Shown in pieces: positions 1 to 10,466 of a stretch of 32,941 nt of DNA. The position numbers were made by a program, and so were the translations under genes. Under the pieces are notes generated by a model. The model saw only the letters and a list, made by a program, of their open reading frames with translations, searched no databases and was not told the DNA's origin. Within the stretch, counting starts at the first letter, position 1. Each line of letters opens with the position of its first letter. Location of the stretch: positions 1,535,120 through 1,568,060 of the forward strand of contig CABFPE010000122.1 in the NCBI GenBank assembly GCA_900660155.1, read 5' to 3'. This stretch comes from Hofstenia miamia. Its lineage: Eukaryota; Xenacoelomorpha; Acoela; Hofsteniidae.

Positions 1-26
1 TATATATATATATATATATATATATA
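1..26. repeat. (TA)n microsatellite
   Basis: Uninterrupted TA dinucleotides run from the left edge of the window to about base 26. The array may continue outside the window. Confidence 0.95.
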
Positions 27-59
27 GTTATATATCTTTGTCATAAATTAGGTACGTAG

Positions 60-575
60 AACTTTAATACAATTTATTACTGATGAACTAGAGAATATAC
101 GAACGTACTGAGAACACTTCATACGAATCCGTACAATTGCAAAAAACATGTCAAGAAATCGATTTCTGGAAATTTTGCGGTATTTGCACTTAGTAGATAA
201 CAATGGGATGACAGAGAAGATAAAGAACAACAAAATAAAAGAGCAAATTGCATATTTGCCAGAGCTTAGTGAGAATAGAGGTAGATGAAGACATTGTCAT
301 GATGCCAAAACAGACATCACCTGCACAAAACGCGGAATTTGACTCTGCTTGAACAAAATGGAATTTTCATTAAATATACATCTTTGCGATTTTATACTCT
401 TAGATATTTTCTGAAAAGAAAGCCCAATGTGCTAAATATGGCACATTATAAAAAAATGTCATAATTTTTTTTAGAAATATAGCCATGTAGTATATATTTT
501 TTAATGTTTTGCATATATCAACACATAAAATAGAAATATATCAGATAGTTATACCCTTACGCGCTGAGAGGTTAA
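60..575 (+). mobile_element. piggyBac-like transposon remnant, right end
   Basis: The plus strand from base 148 reads MSRNRFLEILRYLHLVDN, the conserved block near the start of the piggyBac transposase catalytic domain (DDE_Tnp_1_7). A shifted frame near 285 gives VDEDIVMMPKQTS, resembling the following SVDEsMvpfKgR block. The sequence then runs out within 300 bases, so most of a normal ~600-residue transposase is missing and the copy is internally deleted. At 572-575 is TTAA. Read inward on the minus strand this gives TTAACCTCTCAGCGCG, as expected for a piggyBac terminal repeat with its TTAA target. The left end lies outside the window or was replaced by the TA repeat. It has stop codons and at least one frameshift, so it is non-functional. 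Family assignment rests on the motif and the TTAA end together. Confidence 0.75.
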
Positions 576-949
576 TACATAAACATCTATAAACTAAAAA
601 CAAAAAAAACAGTACAATAAATATACACATGTACAAAATTATAGTAAATTATTTCCACACTAAGTTTTCTGCGATGTTGACTTCCCCGAGTGAGTTTTGA
701 ATTTGCACTAACAATTTTTTATTCTTTTCTTAAAATTTTTTAAATTTGGTAAATTATATATAGATTGATATAAATTATTCCATTTCTTCGCGGCAATAGA
801 TGTAAATGAACTCGGAAATATGCTATGCAACTTTTTCGTTCGTTTACTAGAAATAATATAATTTTTTAGAAATTTTAAGGAATCACGTTTATGATAAATA
901 TTTATATATTATACATAACGATTGAAAATCAATAACATATATAGGAGAA
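576..949. other. AT-rich stretch, no feature recognised
   Basis: This lies between the piggyBac TTAA end and the first recognisable part of the minus-strand non-LTR relic. I see no reading frame, tandem structure or RNA gene. It may include the eroded 3' tail of that retroelement. Confidence 0.4.
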
Positions 950-1459
950 AGCCTGTCATAATAAATTTTAATGTAATGAACGGACTCATGCTTTGGAATA
1001 AAATTTAGAATTCGTACAGCCAATATTGAAAATGACTAAAGATAAATGCATTTATTTATTGTTTGTGGTACATTTTCCCTATATTTCGAATAGGATACAG
1101 CATTTTTACTCCATTGGCCATCTTTTGAATTTTAGAATTAAAGAATTTGTAAAATGTTAGATGCTTATCTAATTCGACTCCTAAATTTTACGCAATTTGT
1201 TTGTTGTATAGAAGTATCATTATTTTTAAGAGTAATCTTTTCAGAAGTTTCGGCGAGGTTCTTAGGATGAAATATTATAAATTTGATTTTATCTACGTTA
1301 ATTTTCAATTTATTTAGAGTAAACTAATTCAATAGATATTTAACATCTTTTTGTTATAATTTTGCCGATATAATTGCGTTCTTTTCTGTATTTTTAGACA
1401 AGTATCAGAATATTGATATATAATGGAATCTTTAGAATATGATAAATCATTTACATAGA

Positions 1460-2132
1460 ATGCAAAAAGAATTGATCTAGATCAATATAGCTAGAGAAGA
1501 CGTTATCTATTCGAACTCGCTGTCGACGAAAAGTTTACAGCATTTTTTCCAAATCCTTGTTGCAATAACTTTTTTTTCCAGAATGTTAAAATTCATTGAA
1601 TTAAAAGCCTTACTCAAATCTATTAATGCGATCGTACATGTTAGTTTTTATCCAAATTTAACTTAATTTGTTCGGTAATTGATAAAATAGCATCCGTTGT
1701 GCTGTGACCGGAACGAAATCCAAATTGATTATCTGAAAGTATTTTGTTTTCAGCAATAAATTCGGTGATTAACTTTTCAAATAGTTTTGAAAATGTATGA
1801 GTAATTGAAATTGGTCGACAATTTTGCGCGTCTAGTCGATCACCATTTTTATAAACAGGGGAAACATCAGTATCGTTCAGTTTTTGGAAGGAATTCGTTA
1901 TCCATTATGCTTGATTGAAAGCTAAAAGTAAATTATTGCCAAATATGTGAAAGTAATTTTTAATAATAAAATATGGTATTCTGTTAGAGCCTATCGATTT
2001 GTTTTTATCGATTTTAGAAACAAAACTCCTCAGCTCTTGATAAGTTGATAGACGAAAGCTAAATTTATTACAATTAGATTTTATTAGAATTAATAGAATT
2101 GTTTCTAACTTTGTTAAAATGAAACGTTGCAT
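1460..2132 (-). pseudogene. Non-LTR ORF2 relic, reverse transcriptase part
   Basis: The minus strand reads SKIDKNKSIGSNRIPYFIIK near 2010, then SPVYKNGDRLDAQNCRPISI near 1860-1800, then ILSDNQFGFRSGHSTTDAIL near 1730-1680, and ALIDLSKAFN near 1620. These are the fingers and palm motifs of LINE reverse transcriptases in order, up to the first metal-binding aspartate in LIDLSKAFN. The downstream YxDD motif is no longer legible. A later trace, KINVDKIKFIIFHPKN (about 1310-1260), corresponds to the NxxKT block. Frame changes and stops separate the pieces. Confidence 0.8.
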
Positions 2133-2539
2133 TCAAGCGATTTGCAATTTGAACTATATTTTCTGAAATAGAATTTTTAATTCATTTTAATATATTCTCT
2201 TACACGCTTATCGTGATTAGCCCTGCACAATTTCTTAATTTTTTCGCGTCGTGATAATTACTCCAATTAACATCACACTGAGTTTTCCGAGCTAATTGAT
2301 GTAATTGATTCTTATACGCGACGTGATGCTTAATTTCGGCGGTATCCCGTCAATTCTGATTAATGAAGCGTAGCTTTTGAGTAACAAGTTGTTTTTTATA
2401 TGGCGCCAACTTAGTTAAAGCAAAATTCAGTTGCTTTTCAATAAATTGTAACATGTAACTCCCTGAGTGTAATGTATAAATGTAGTCCTAAGAAACATTT
2501 TAACTAAATTTTCGAAATCTATCTGAAAAATTCGTATAA

Positions 2540-3170
2540 TCTCATTTATACATTAATTTTTTCGCCAAAATTTTTGAACAAAGATTGCTAACGTTGATAC
2601 ACAAATTATGATCAGTAAGCGATTCAAATACATAAGTTCGGAAACTTAAAAAACTATCATTCAGAAAATTATCAATTAGATTTTTATACCTACTAGAAGC
2701 ACTGTCATTTACTATATTTAGAGAATATTCATTGCATATACTATAAACCTTTTCGGATTCATATTTAGTAAAGAATTTTGCATTAAAATCACCTAGAATG
2801 TTAATAAATTTATTTTCGTTTATAGCAATGTCTAGTACAAGCTTTTTGTGTTCAATAAAGTGAGACAAGAGATTTTTGTAAGTATTATAGCAAACATTAA
2901 GTAATTCAGTTTTACCGTTTAAATTTACCGAAGGAACGGCTATCCCTAGACTTTCAAATCTACTATATTCAATTTCTAAATCCAATCGTGCTCTAGCTTT
3001 AATAAAATTAGGAATTAGTAACATTAATCCACCATCTCTGCCTATTCTATTTTATTAAAACATATTTAAATAGGATGGCTCAGGATTATAACATTTATTA
3101 TCGCAAACCCGAGTTTCAGTTAAAGCAAATATGGTATTTCTCCCACTTTCACTAGTAATATGAAAAAATG
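2540..3170 (-). pseudogene. Non-LTR ORF2 relic, APE endonuclease part
   Basis: The minus strand has a 160-codon open stretch (3024-2542) with ILGDFNAKF and then SLTDHNLCI. These match the GDFN and SDH catalytic-core motifs of LINE AP-endonucleases, and RYKNLIDNFL between them matches the usual substrate-side block. Just upstream, near 3050, a shifted frame reads NRIGRDGGLMLLI, the R.GGG motif that precedes these in family members. The domain is therefore recognisable from its middle to its end, with a frameshift at about 3030. It belongs to the same element as the RT relic at 1460-2130. Confidence 0.75.
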
Positions 3171-3599
3171 CGTTTTATTAGCTGATAAACTTCATATATT
3201 TAGATACGTTTTAATTTTTTACATTCCATATCTCCAGAAATTAAAATTATTTTCTGAATGTTTCAAAAATGAACAAAATTAAATTACATTTAATGGTTGC
3301 GATCAATAAATTGAGATTCTTGTGTGAAAAATTTTTTTTACTGCAATGATAGTGAATTGAAATTTTAGTTGGGGTTACTAAATGTGAATACTTGTAGTGT
3401 GCAAATACAATATTAAAATAGATAAAACTAACCTCATTTTAAGATCGATTAAGAAGTTTGTAGAGCACACACCGAGTAATTTGTTTAAGATCTTTTTCCG
3501 ATAAATGCGAATGTTGAGGAGAGTGGGAAGTTGCTAGAGCATAAGAACAGGTCTGCGCAAAGAGAGGTTTTCTCGTGGGGGTGATGGAATATTGAAATG

Positions 3600-4440
3600 A
3601 CGGTTGATTTGTGAGACAACAACAGAGTTCTTTTACGTGGAGGCCTTGAGATTAGAATTGCCAGTTTTGAAACCGGACATAAAATATGCGAATTTTCTTA
3701 TTATGTGGACATCTGACTTTTGGAAAGAACGCATGATTTTGTTTAGCTTTTCAATAAAGAGTTCTTGTACAAAATTGATTGCTTTGAGAAGGGAATGATT
3801 TTGATAAGATGGATGTGTTTAGGACAGAACTTTTTACGGATAGCGTTAATAAGATTTTCGAAATTGTCTTTGAAGCAATTTGGAGAGTTTAATGCGTCAA
3901 GAAGACCAGTGTTGATGACAACATGTTCAAGCTTGTGTGTGTGTGTGTAGGGGGGGGGGTAGGCTTCTACCTACTATTTTTATGAATTCGGCCGAACGTC
4001 CTTAATAGACCTGGATATTATAAGAGTAGTCGTGTCTTCTCTAAGGAACTTGGGAGCCGAGGTCTTTTCTCCTAATGATCCCGATTATAATGTCCTGATT
4101 TCTTTAGATGAGCTTTTTTCTGGTAAGATATATGTTGCGGTAAATGATTCAGGCTGATACAGAGAGATTTTTTCCTGTTAGATTTGCAGATGTAGAAGAA
4201 TCTATGTTTTGTAGGTGTGACTTGAGTGCAGTTATAAGTTGAATATTGAGTGAGATTCGTACTTGCAGAAAATAAGTAAAGCAATGCCTCTCTAGATTGT
4301 TCATCATTCAGTTTTGCAAATAGCTGATGAAGCAGGGTTATCTTCTTGTTGCGAAGAGCTTCTCTCGCGTCAGCTAATTCCGTAACACCAGCGAATAAAT
4401 CGCTGATAATACACTCGCGGAGAAAGAGAAACCCGTTCGC
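3600..4440 (-). pseudogene. Non-LTR ORF1 relic, SGNH-esterase-like
   Basis: On the minus strand the N-terminal part (about 4440-4072) is an open, charged, helix-prone stretch containing DAREALRNKKITLLHQLF. It is followed by TLIISRSIKDVRPNS near 4000, which resembles the GDSIVKGVRP block of LINE ORF1 esterases. Next comes EHVVINTGLLDALNSP near 3925-3880, resembling the HVVIHtGTNDL block, and then IRKKFCPKHIHLIKIIPFSK. The order and spacing match SGNH hydrolase-like ORF1 domains of CR1/L2-type elements. The nucleophile serine and the GTND block are substituted, a TG/poly-G tract interrupts the domain, and there are stops, so it is a dead copy. The esterase reading is an inference from motif resemblance. 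Confidence 0.55.
3934..3959. repeat. (TG)n followed by a G10 run
   Basis: A short TG microsatellite ends in a run of ten G residues at 3950-3959. It interrupts the ORF1 esterase relic. The G run is rare in such AT-rich surroundings and its length may be a sequencing estimate. Confidence 0.9.
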
Positions 4441-4448
4441 TAGCACGT

Positions 4449-4486
4449 AAGTAATAATAATAATAATAATAAAAAATAATAATAAC
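4449..4486. repeat. (TAA)n microsatellite
   Basis: Trinucleotide TAA repeats with one short A-rich interruption. They lie at the 5' border of the minus-strand CR1/L2-like relic. Confidence 0.9.
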
Positions 4487-4646
4487 AAAGAAACATATTA
4501 TGGTTACACAAAAACCAAATGCGGTTAAAAATGGCATAACGAAATAAATACAATGAAGTAATTCCCTCAATAATGTGGATTTATATAAAATCAATCAGAT
4601 TATGTAATGCTTCAAGAATATGCAATAAAAATGTTAAGAAAATTAC

Positions 4647-4862
4647 CCTCAAAATTGTAAAATGTTTTTTGCTCAATGTCGAGAAAATGCTTGCAGGGAA
4701 ATGTGAAGAAGAAAATTCAATATCGCATTTAGAATCTCGACCAAATGTATAGGAATCTTTAACTAGTTCAACAGAGCTTAATTTTTCATTAACAGGAAGT
4801 AAGCGACCATACGATAAATTTACTTCATCTTCTTTACTTTCTTCCGTATCGCTACTAACTTC
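4647..4862 (-). CDS. CHEK2: Chk2 checkpoint kinase, FHA-domain exon (coding exon 2)
   Basis: This 72-codon exon encodes most of a forkhead-associated domain, the phosphothreonine-binding module through which Chk2 dimerises after ATM phosphorylation. Recognisable blocks are YGRLLPVNEKLSSVELV, DSYTFGRDSKCDIEF (the conserved Gly-Arg, residues 54-55 if translation starts at 5104) and LSKKHFTILR (the Ser-x-x-His block). The animal Chk2 pattern is W/YGRL, FGRD...C and SKKHF.I.R. The exon is bounded on the minus strand by TTTAG before 4862 and GTAATT after 4647, both good splice sites, and it is exactly phase 0 at both ends. The next exons (rest of FHA, kinase domain) are not visible, so the intron probably extends past the left edge. 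Only the N-terminal part of the gene is in this window. Other FHA proteins are possible, but the match is specifically Chk2-like. Confidence 0.85.
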
Positions 4863-5065
4863 CTAAATTACAATTTAAGTTTAAGAAAAATATAAGCAGT
4901 GAAAAATTTGCATGGCACGCAAGCATATAAAATCATGCTTAGTAATTAGCACAATAATGAAAGAAATCGGAACTCTAAAAAATAATTACAGAAATGGGTT
5001 AGGGTGCAAGCAATTACAATGCGAAGTGAAAATGAAAGCCAGTCACTAATTATATAAGAACTTAC

Positions 5066-5104
5066 ACAATCAAAATCATCGACTGCTAATGTCTGCACCT
5101 CCAT
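5066..5104 (-). CDS. CHEK2: Chk2 first coding exon (proposed)
   Basis: Thirteen codons (MEVQTLAVDDFDC) start at an ATG with A at -3 and G at +4, and end at a consensus donor, GTAAGT. The exon is phase 0, so it joins in frame to the phase-0 FHA exon across a 203-bp intron (4863-5065). The resulting acidic N-terminus contains no SQ or TQ pair, unlike the SQ/TQ cluster of vertebrate Chk2. The frame stays open upstream to an ATG at 5194, and TTTTTACTAG at about 5112-5121 could be an acceptor for a further upstream exon, so the true start is not certain. Confidence 0.65.
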
Positions 5105-5620
5105 TTTCAAACTAGTAAAAATGCAATTAAAATAGATATTATAATCCATGAAACATTTAGTATATACAAATGCTAACTCAAAGTATAAAGCCAAATTTGT
5201 TATAGCATTTGAAACAGAAAAAACGAATAAATTTTTAAGTAATTATTTTAACCTATAACAATCATTAAAGATGTACTTGCGTGGCAACGTTGTATGATGA
5301 ACTTATTTCATTGTCAAACATAACATAAGTAATAATCAATCTAGGTTAAAGTTAAACAAATTTAGTTTTGTCAAATACTTCATTGGCTGAAAATTATTAA
5401 ATCGGTTGAAACTATTATGGCTTTTGTATAAAATATATTATATTTTTTATAAAAATTCTCTAATTATTGTTAAAATCTAACCTTTCATTTAAAGTATGTA
5501 TATAATCCGCAAAAAAGAAGATTTTTCATATCTCTATTTTCTGTTCTGACGTCTTTTATTTGTACCTGAAATACGACTATTCATGTAAAAATTTATTAAT
5601 AGCGTTAAAGTTCATGTTAG
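5105..5620. promoter_or_regulatory. Probable shared promoter between Chk2 and CNOT4
   Basis: Two host genes start head-to-head here, Chk2 leftward from 5104 and CNOT4 rightward from 5621, leaving 516 bp for both 5' UTRs and promoters. The sequence is AT-rich, with no CpG-rich core or convincing TATA box that I can place. That it is a bidirectional promoter is inferred from the geometry alone. Confidence 0.5.
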
Positions 5621-7555
5621 ATGACATTTCTTAAAAACGATATGACATATTCCGAAGAAGAAAATTCCACTTGCCCAATATGTATGGAGCGTTTAGAGCT
5701 CGATGACATAAATTTTTTTCCATGTTCATGTGGTTACCAACTTTGTAGGTTTTGTTGGCATAGAATAAAAAATGATGAAAATGGGCAGTGTCCTGCTTGT
5801 CGAACACCCTATGGTGAGCTACCTGCTAGTTATAAACCTTTAACTAATGAGCAATTATTGAGTTTAAAAGCAGACAAACGTCAAAAAGTCTCTGAAAAGA
5901 AACAAAAATTATGTGATAGTCGCAAACATTTAGCAAATGTTAGGGTTGTGCAAAAAAGTTTAGTATTTGTAGTTGGATTATCTCAAAGATTAGCAGATTC
6001 TGAGGTTTTAAAGCGACCTGAATATTTTGGAAAATTTGGTAAAATTCATAAGGTAGTTGTTAATCAAACTGCTACAACAAATTCACAGGGTGCGCCTACT
6101 GCAACTGCGTACATAACATTTTATCGGTCAGAGGATGCGCTAAGAGCTGTTCAACAAGTCAACAATTTTCAATTAGATGGGCGTAGTTTGAAAGCTTCTT
6201 TAGGTACTACTAAATATTGTAGTCAATTTTTAAAGGGACAGACTTGCAATAAAGCAGATTGTATGTATCTTCACGAAGTCGGAGAAGAAGCAGCTAGTTT
6301 TACTAGAGAAGAAATGCAGCAAGGCAGGCATCAGGAATACGAGCAAATGTTGCACGACGATCTATTTAATAAAGAAAATGGTGAGCACCCTGAGGAAAGC
6401 TTATACAAAACTGCATATACTATTCGAAAGGATGCTATTGCAGCTGAGACTAAGGCAAATCGTGACAAAAACATCCAAAATTCTGCTCCAACTACTGTAT
6501 CTTCAATTACTACTCACCAAACACATGTTTCCTCCAATAGAACAACTCCTTCACCCGAAGACAATTGGTCAAATTCAGAGTCGTCGGATAATGCACAAAA
6601 AGCATCTTCTCAAATAAGTCCACCAGTCCGTGATCATTCTCAAAGAAATGACCTCAATACTAACTCAGTTACCTCAGAACATTCGGAATCAGCATTTATA
6701 AACTCTCTTACAGAACCTCTTCGAAACCCATCTCAATCTTCTATGCTAGGTTATTTCTCTACTCCATCTTTAACCAACCATCCAGATATTCACAACCCAG
6801 ATCCTGCTTCTAATTATTTCTATCAACAAAGTTTGTATAATCCTATTTCAGATAATAACATTCTCAATTTACAACAGTTTAACAGATCTAGTGACTGGGA
6901 TTCACTTATTGGTGTAGACAAACAGGAATCAACAGATGATGAACTTGGTTTTGATCCTTTTGATGAATGTAAGAAAGGGTTAGCAGAACTCATGGAAAAG
7001 GAGTTGAAATTATCACAAGCTTCAACATCACAGTATTCTAATGTTCGCCCTATGCACCAACAACCTCATGGATTTACAAATTCTCAAATTCAAAATAAGC
7101 AATTTCCTAATCACATTTCACATTACTATAATAACAGAGGCTATTCAAATTTTCCATCTCATCAGCAGTCTCTTCCTCATCCAACCGCACACCCAACACA
7201 GTACAACCGATTAAATGGATACAACAATTTTTACGGATCTCAACATATGATGAATCAACCTTTAGAAAATAAGGAATGGCAAGATGGTCTTCGTGCTCTT
7301 CTTCCAAATGTAAATATTAATTTTGGAAATAATCACGTTTCTCAGTCAAATAACAGCTTTCAAAATTCATCACAGTGGTTTCCAGATCAACGACAAAAAG
7401 AACCTAACGCTATGCATTCGAATCAGCCAATAAGTGCTGGTCGTCGTTTATATGAGGATTCACATGTAAAACCACAACCACAATATTATCAGAATCAGTC
7501 ACATTGGCCATCGTCTCATCCAGGTCAGCATTATCAGCCAAATTCTGCTTTCTGA
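5621..7555 (+). CDS. CNOT4: CNOT4 RING-type E3 ubiquitin ligase of CCR4-NOT, single exon
   Basis: A complete 644-residue protein. The N-terminus has the C4C4 RING typical of CNOT4: Cys18, 21, 35, 37, 42, 45, 57 and 60, with the diagnostic DDINFFPCSCGYQLCRFCWH block. A basic linker (about 80-108) is followed by an RRM (about 111-195; LVFVVGLSQRLADSEVLK) and a C-x8-C-x4-C-x3-H zinc finger (Cys200, 209, 214, His218). Residues 250-644 are low-complexity and Gln/Asn/Ser/His-rich, as in other CNOT4 tails. A short acidic/hydrophobic segment near 450 (LGFDPFDECKKGLAELMEKE) is the only tail stretch that looks structured. In known family members the protein ubiquitinates translation-linked substrates and binds NOT1. 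The ORF has no intron, whereas the human gene is split, so it is either a lineage-specific intron loss or a retrocopy that stayed intact. The Met at 5642 (codon 8) is an alternative start. Stop is TGA. Confidence 0.95.
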   Translation: MTFLKNDMTYSEEENSTCPICMERLELDDINFFPCSCGYQLCRFCWHRIKNDENGQCPACRTPYGELPASYKPLTNEQLLSLKADKRQKVSEKKQKLCDSRKHLANVRVVQKSLVFVVGLSQRLADSEVLKRPEYFGKFGKIHKVVVNQTATTNSQGAPTATAYITFYRSEDALRAVQQVNNFQLDGRSLKASLGTTKYCSQFLKGQTCNKADCMYLHEVGEEAASFTREEMQQGRHQEYEQMLHDDLFNKENGEHPEESLYKTAYTIRKDAIAAETKANRDKNIQNSAPTTVSSITTHQTHVSSNRTTPSPEDNWSNSESSDNAQKASSQISPPVRDHSQRNDLNTNSVTSEHSESAFINSLTEPLRNPSQSSMLGYFSTPSLTNHPDIHNPDPASNYFYQQSLYNPISDNNILNLQQFNRSSDWDSLIGVDKQESTDDELGFDPFDECKKGLAELMEKELKLSQASTSQYSNVRPMHQQPHGFTNSQIQNKQFPNHISHYYNNRGYSNFPSHQQSLPHPTAHPTQYNRLNGYNNFYGSQHMMNQPLENKEWQDGLRALLPNVNINFGNNHVSQSNNSFQNSSQWFPDQRQKEPNAMHSNQPISAGRRLYEDSHVKPQPQYYQNQSHWPSSHPGQHYQPNSAF

Positions 7556-7842
7556 TAGTATAGACTTAGCGGCATCGAAAGACGCCAATAATTAAAATGC
7601 TTAGTGAATTGTAATAATATTGATCAAAGATTAATTTAAAATTTGCATGGTTGATTTAATGTAGTTTTATAACTGCTGTTACAGTATTTATATTTTTATT
7701 ATTGAATTTTACTGTATATATAAACTTTGTAAAATAACTAAATAATAATTTGTGACTTCTCATTGGTATCTAATTTACTAGAGAGTAACGTTCATAGTAA
7801 TTGCCTATGAAGGTATTTTTACCAATGAACTAAATTTCTTAT

Positions 7843-7848
7843 AATAAA
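7843..7848 (+). terminator. Candidate CNOT4 polyadenylation signal
   Basis: AATAAA lies about 290 bases after the CNOT4 stop codon and just before the satellite begins. In AT-rich DNA such hexamers arise by chance, so this is a positional candidate only. Confidence 0.35.
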
Positions 7849-10466
7849 TTACAAGGTGGATTGTAGCACCTATATAACAAAAGGGTTAAATAGTTTTTTT
7901 CGTTTTGCTTAGTTAAACTTTGTTTGAAATTGAGATATTCCGTAAGTAACTGTAACTCGAATTTTATAATGCAAATATAATACATGATTGTTTACGTTTA
8001 GCTCTGCAATATTTCTCCAAATCAAATAAAGGATCTTCTCAGTGAACTACATAATTTCTTTTTATTTGGGCCATGATGTATTCTATATCCGAATTTGCAG
8101 GATTGATTTAATCACCATGATGCGGTGTATTTGAAAAATCGCACAAAACTGTGGTAAAGTCATCAATTTTACATTATATAGTCACTCGTTATTCTAAGTG
8201 TAGCTATACTATCCAAGGTTTAACTATAATTTTCTGTTATGTTTGATTACCTTTAGATTATCATCCTGTAGCTCTCCAACAGTGAAAGAATAAATACATA
8301 TTTTTAGTGTATATTTCTGGAATATTTCTAATTCGGAAATCCAACACAGCTTTTCTAAATGAACTATATAATTTGTTTGTTTGGAAAACGTGGACTGTAT
8401 CCAATTTTGCCAAGTAGATTTAATCGCTCCAGCAGTGATGTATATGTATATATAGTAAAGGCATCAATTGTATTTTCCAGTTCACTATTTGGTAAAATTT
8501 GGCCGTAGTGTCTGATGCTTTTAACCGTTATTTTCCTTTCAAGATTGATATATTTGTCATCCCATTATTTTCTTGTTGCTAATAGTAACTCAAACACTAC
8601 AAAAGTATAAATGCATTGTTTGTTTAGCTCAAGCATAAAATTGACCATCCAACCAAATAGATCTTTTTTGTTTTGAGAGCAGAAGTATTTTTTATACAGG
8701 TATTTAGAAAAATACTGCCATTTACATAAAATGTTTAAGCAATCTTTTGCATTCTCAAATTGTTTCGTTGCATGAAATAGCCTGGAGTAACAATTGTGAA
8801 GCAACCGTTATATTCTTTCTTCTCATAACTGATGTGTTCCATTTCAAATAGTTGTTTCATCTGTTATTAAATTTTCTTTTGTAACTTGCAATTGTTATAA
8901 TCAAAACATCAATGCATTATTTTTTGTGTTAAGCTCTGGAATATTTCTAGCTTTTCCATCAACTAAACGGATTGTCTCGATGAACCATGTAATTGCTTTT
9001 TAATTGTGACAATGTATTCTATGTCAGAGTTTGCTATAAAAATGGAACCAGTCATAGTGTGGAGTATTTCAAATGTCTCTCAGAAGAATGGTACACTTGT
9101 CAATTTTATTCTGCTTATTTAACCATTTTTTAAAATTTAGTTTTTGTGTCCAATGCTCTTTAACAGTTGTTTTCTTATGCAAACAGTGATATATTCCAAT
9201 AAAGCCAATAAACGGATCTTTGCAATAAAAAACGTAATTGCTTTTTGGTTGTGGCATGATGTTTTCTATATCAGTGTTGTCTATATAAATAGTCAGACAT
9301 AGTGTGGAGTATTTCAAAAGTCTCTCAGCAGAATGATGCACTACTCAATTTTTTTATTCTGCTTATTTAATCATTTTTTCAAAATTTAGTGTTTTTGTGT
9401 CCTATGCTCTTTAACTGTTGTTTTTTTATGCAAACTATATTTCATTGCCTTTGGATTATCATGTTTTTTTCTTCTTCGGCTAACTGTAACTCTCACACAG
9501 TTTAAAGAGTTAGTGCATTGTTTGTGTGTAGTTCTCCAATATTTCTGAGTGTGTATCATCCAATAAACGGATCTCTTTAATAAAAAACGTAATTGCTTTT
9601 GGTTGTGGCATGTTGTTTTCTTTATCAGTTTGCTATATATATAAAGTCAGACATAGTGTGGAGTATTTCAAAAGTCTCTCAGAAGAATGTTACACTCTTC
9701 AATTTTATTCTGCTTATTTAAACATTTTTTTTAAATAAATTTAGTTTTTCTTTCCAATGATCTTTAATGTTTTTTTTTTTATGCAAACTATATTACATTG
9801 CTTTTGGATTTCAAATTGTTATTGTCTTCTTCGGCTAACTGTAACTCTCACATAGTTTAAAGAGTTAATGCATTGTTTGTGTTCAGTTCTCCAATATTTC
9901 TGAGTTCATCATCCAATATACGGATCTTTGCAATAAAAAATAAAAATCTCTTTGATTTTAAAAGAAAAAATATTGTGTCTAATTTTTTTTATGTCTTTAA
10001 AATACTATTCGGCTGATATTTAGTTATTACATAAGGTGTTGAAATAATCATTTTCATCTTCAATTTGTTTAGATAAAGAGCTTTGCATGAAACAACCTGG
10101 AATAACCAGTATGAAGCCACCATTATATTCCTCGCACAACAGATGTGTACAATTCGAAAGAGTTGTTTCATTAGTTAAATCATTTTTCTATTGTAACTCG
10201 CCAATGCTAAAATGGAAGGATCAGTACATAATTGTTTGCGTTTCACTCTGGAATATTTCGAAGTTGACCATCAAATAAACGGATCTTCTCAGTGAACCAC
10301 TTAATTCCTTTACATAATGTATTCTGTATCAGGGTTTTATATATAAATTTAGCCACTCATAGCGTGGAGTATTTCAAAGGTCGCTCAGAAGAGAATGGTA
10401 AAGTCATCAATATTATTTTGCTTATTTAACCATTTTTTAAAATTTAGTTTTTGTGTCCCATGCCTT

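Larger units (their letters stand above)
950..4440 (-). mobile_element. Decayed CR1/L2-like non-LTR retrotransposon
   Basis: Read on the minus strand from about 4440 down to about 950, this interval carries in the right order the parts of a two-ORF, APE-type LINE: an ORF1 N-terminal region, an SGNH-esterase-like ORF1 domain, an AP-endonuclease-like domain, and a reverse transcriptase. All are broken by stops and frameshifts. An esterase domain in ORF1 is known from the CR1/L2/Daphne-type groups, which suggests but does not prove that placement. No target-site duplication or clean 3' end was found, so both boundaries are approximate. The element sits just downstream of the Chk2 FHA exon and is most simply an insertion in a Chk2 intron, in the same orientation as that gene. 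Confidence 0.75.

Noticed and set aside
4072..4488. Minus-strand 138-residue frame as an independent host gene
   Set aside because: Its N-terminus is translated TAA microsatellite, and the rest continues in order into the ORF1 esterase and ORF2 traces of the decayed LINE.
6378..6617. 79-residue plus-strand frame inside CNOT4
   Set aside because: Out-of-frame shadow of the low-complexity CNOT4 tail.
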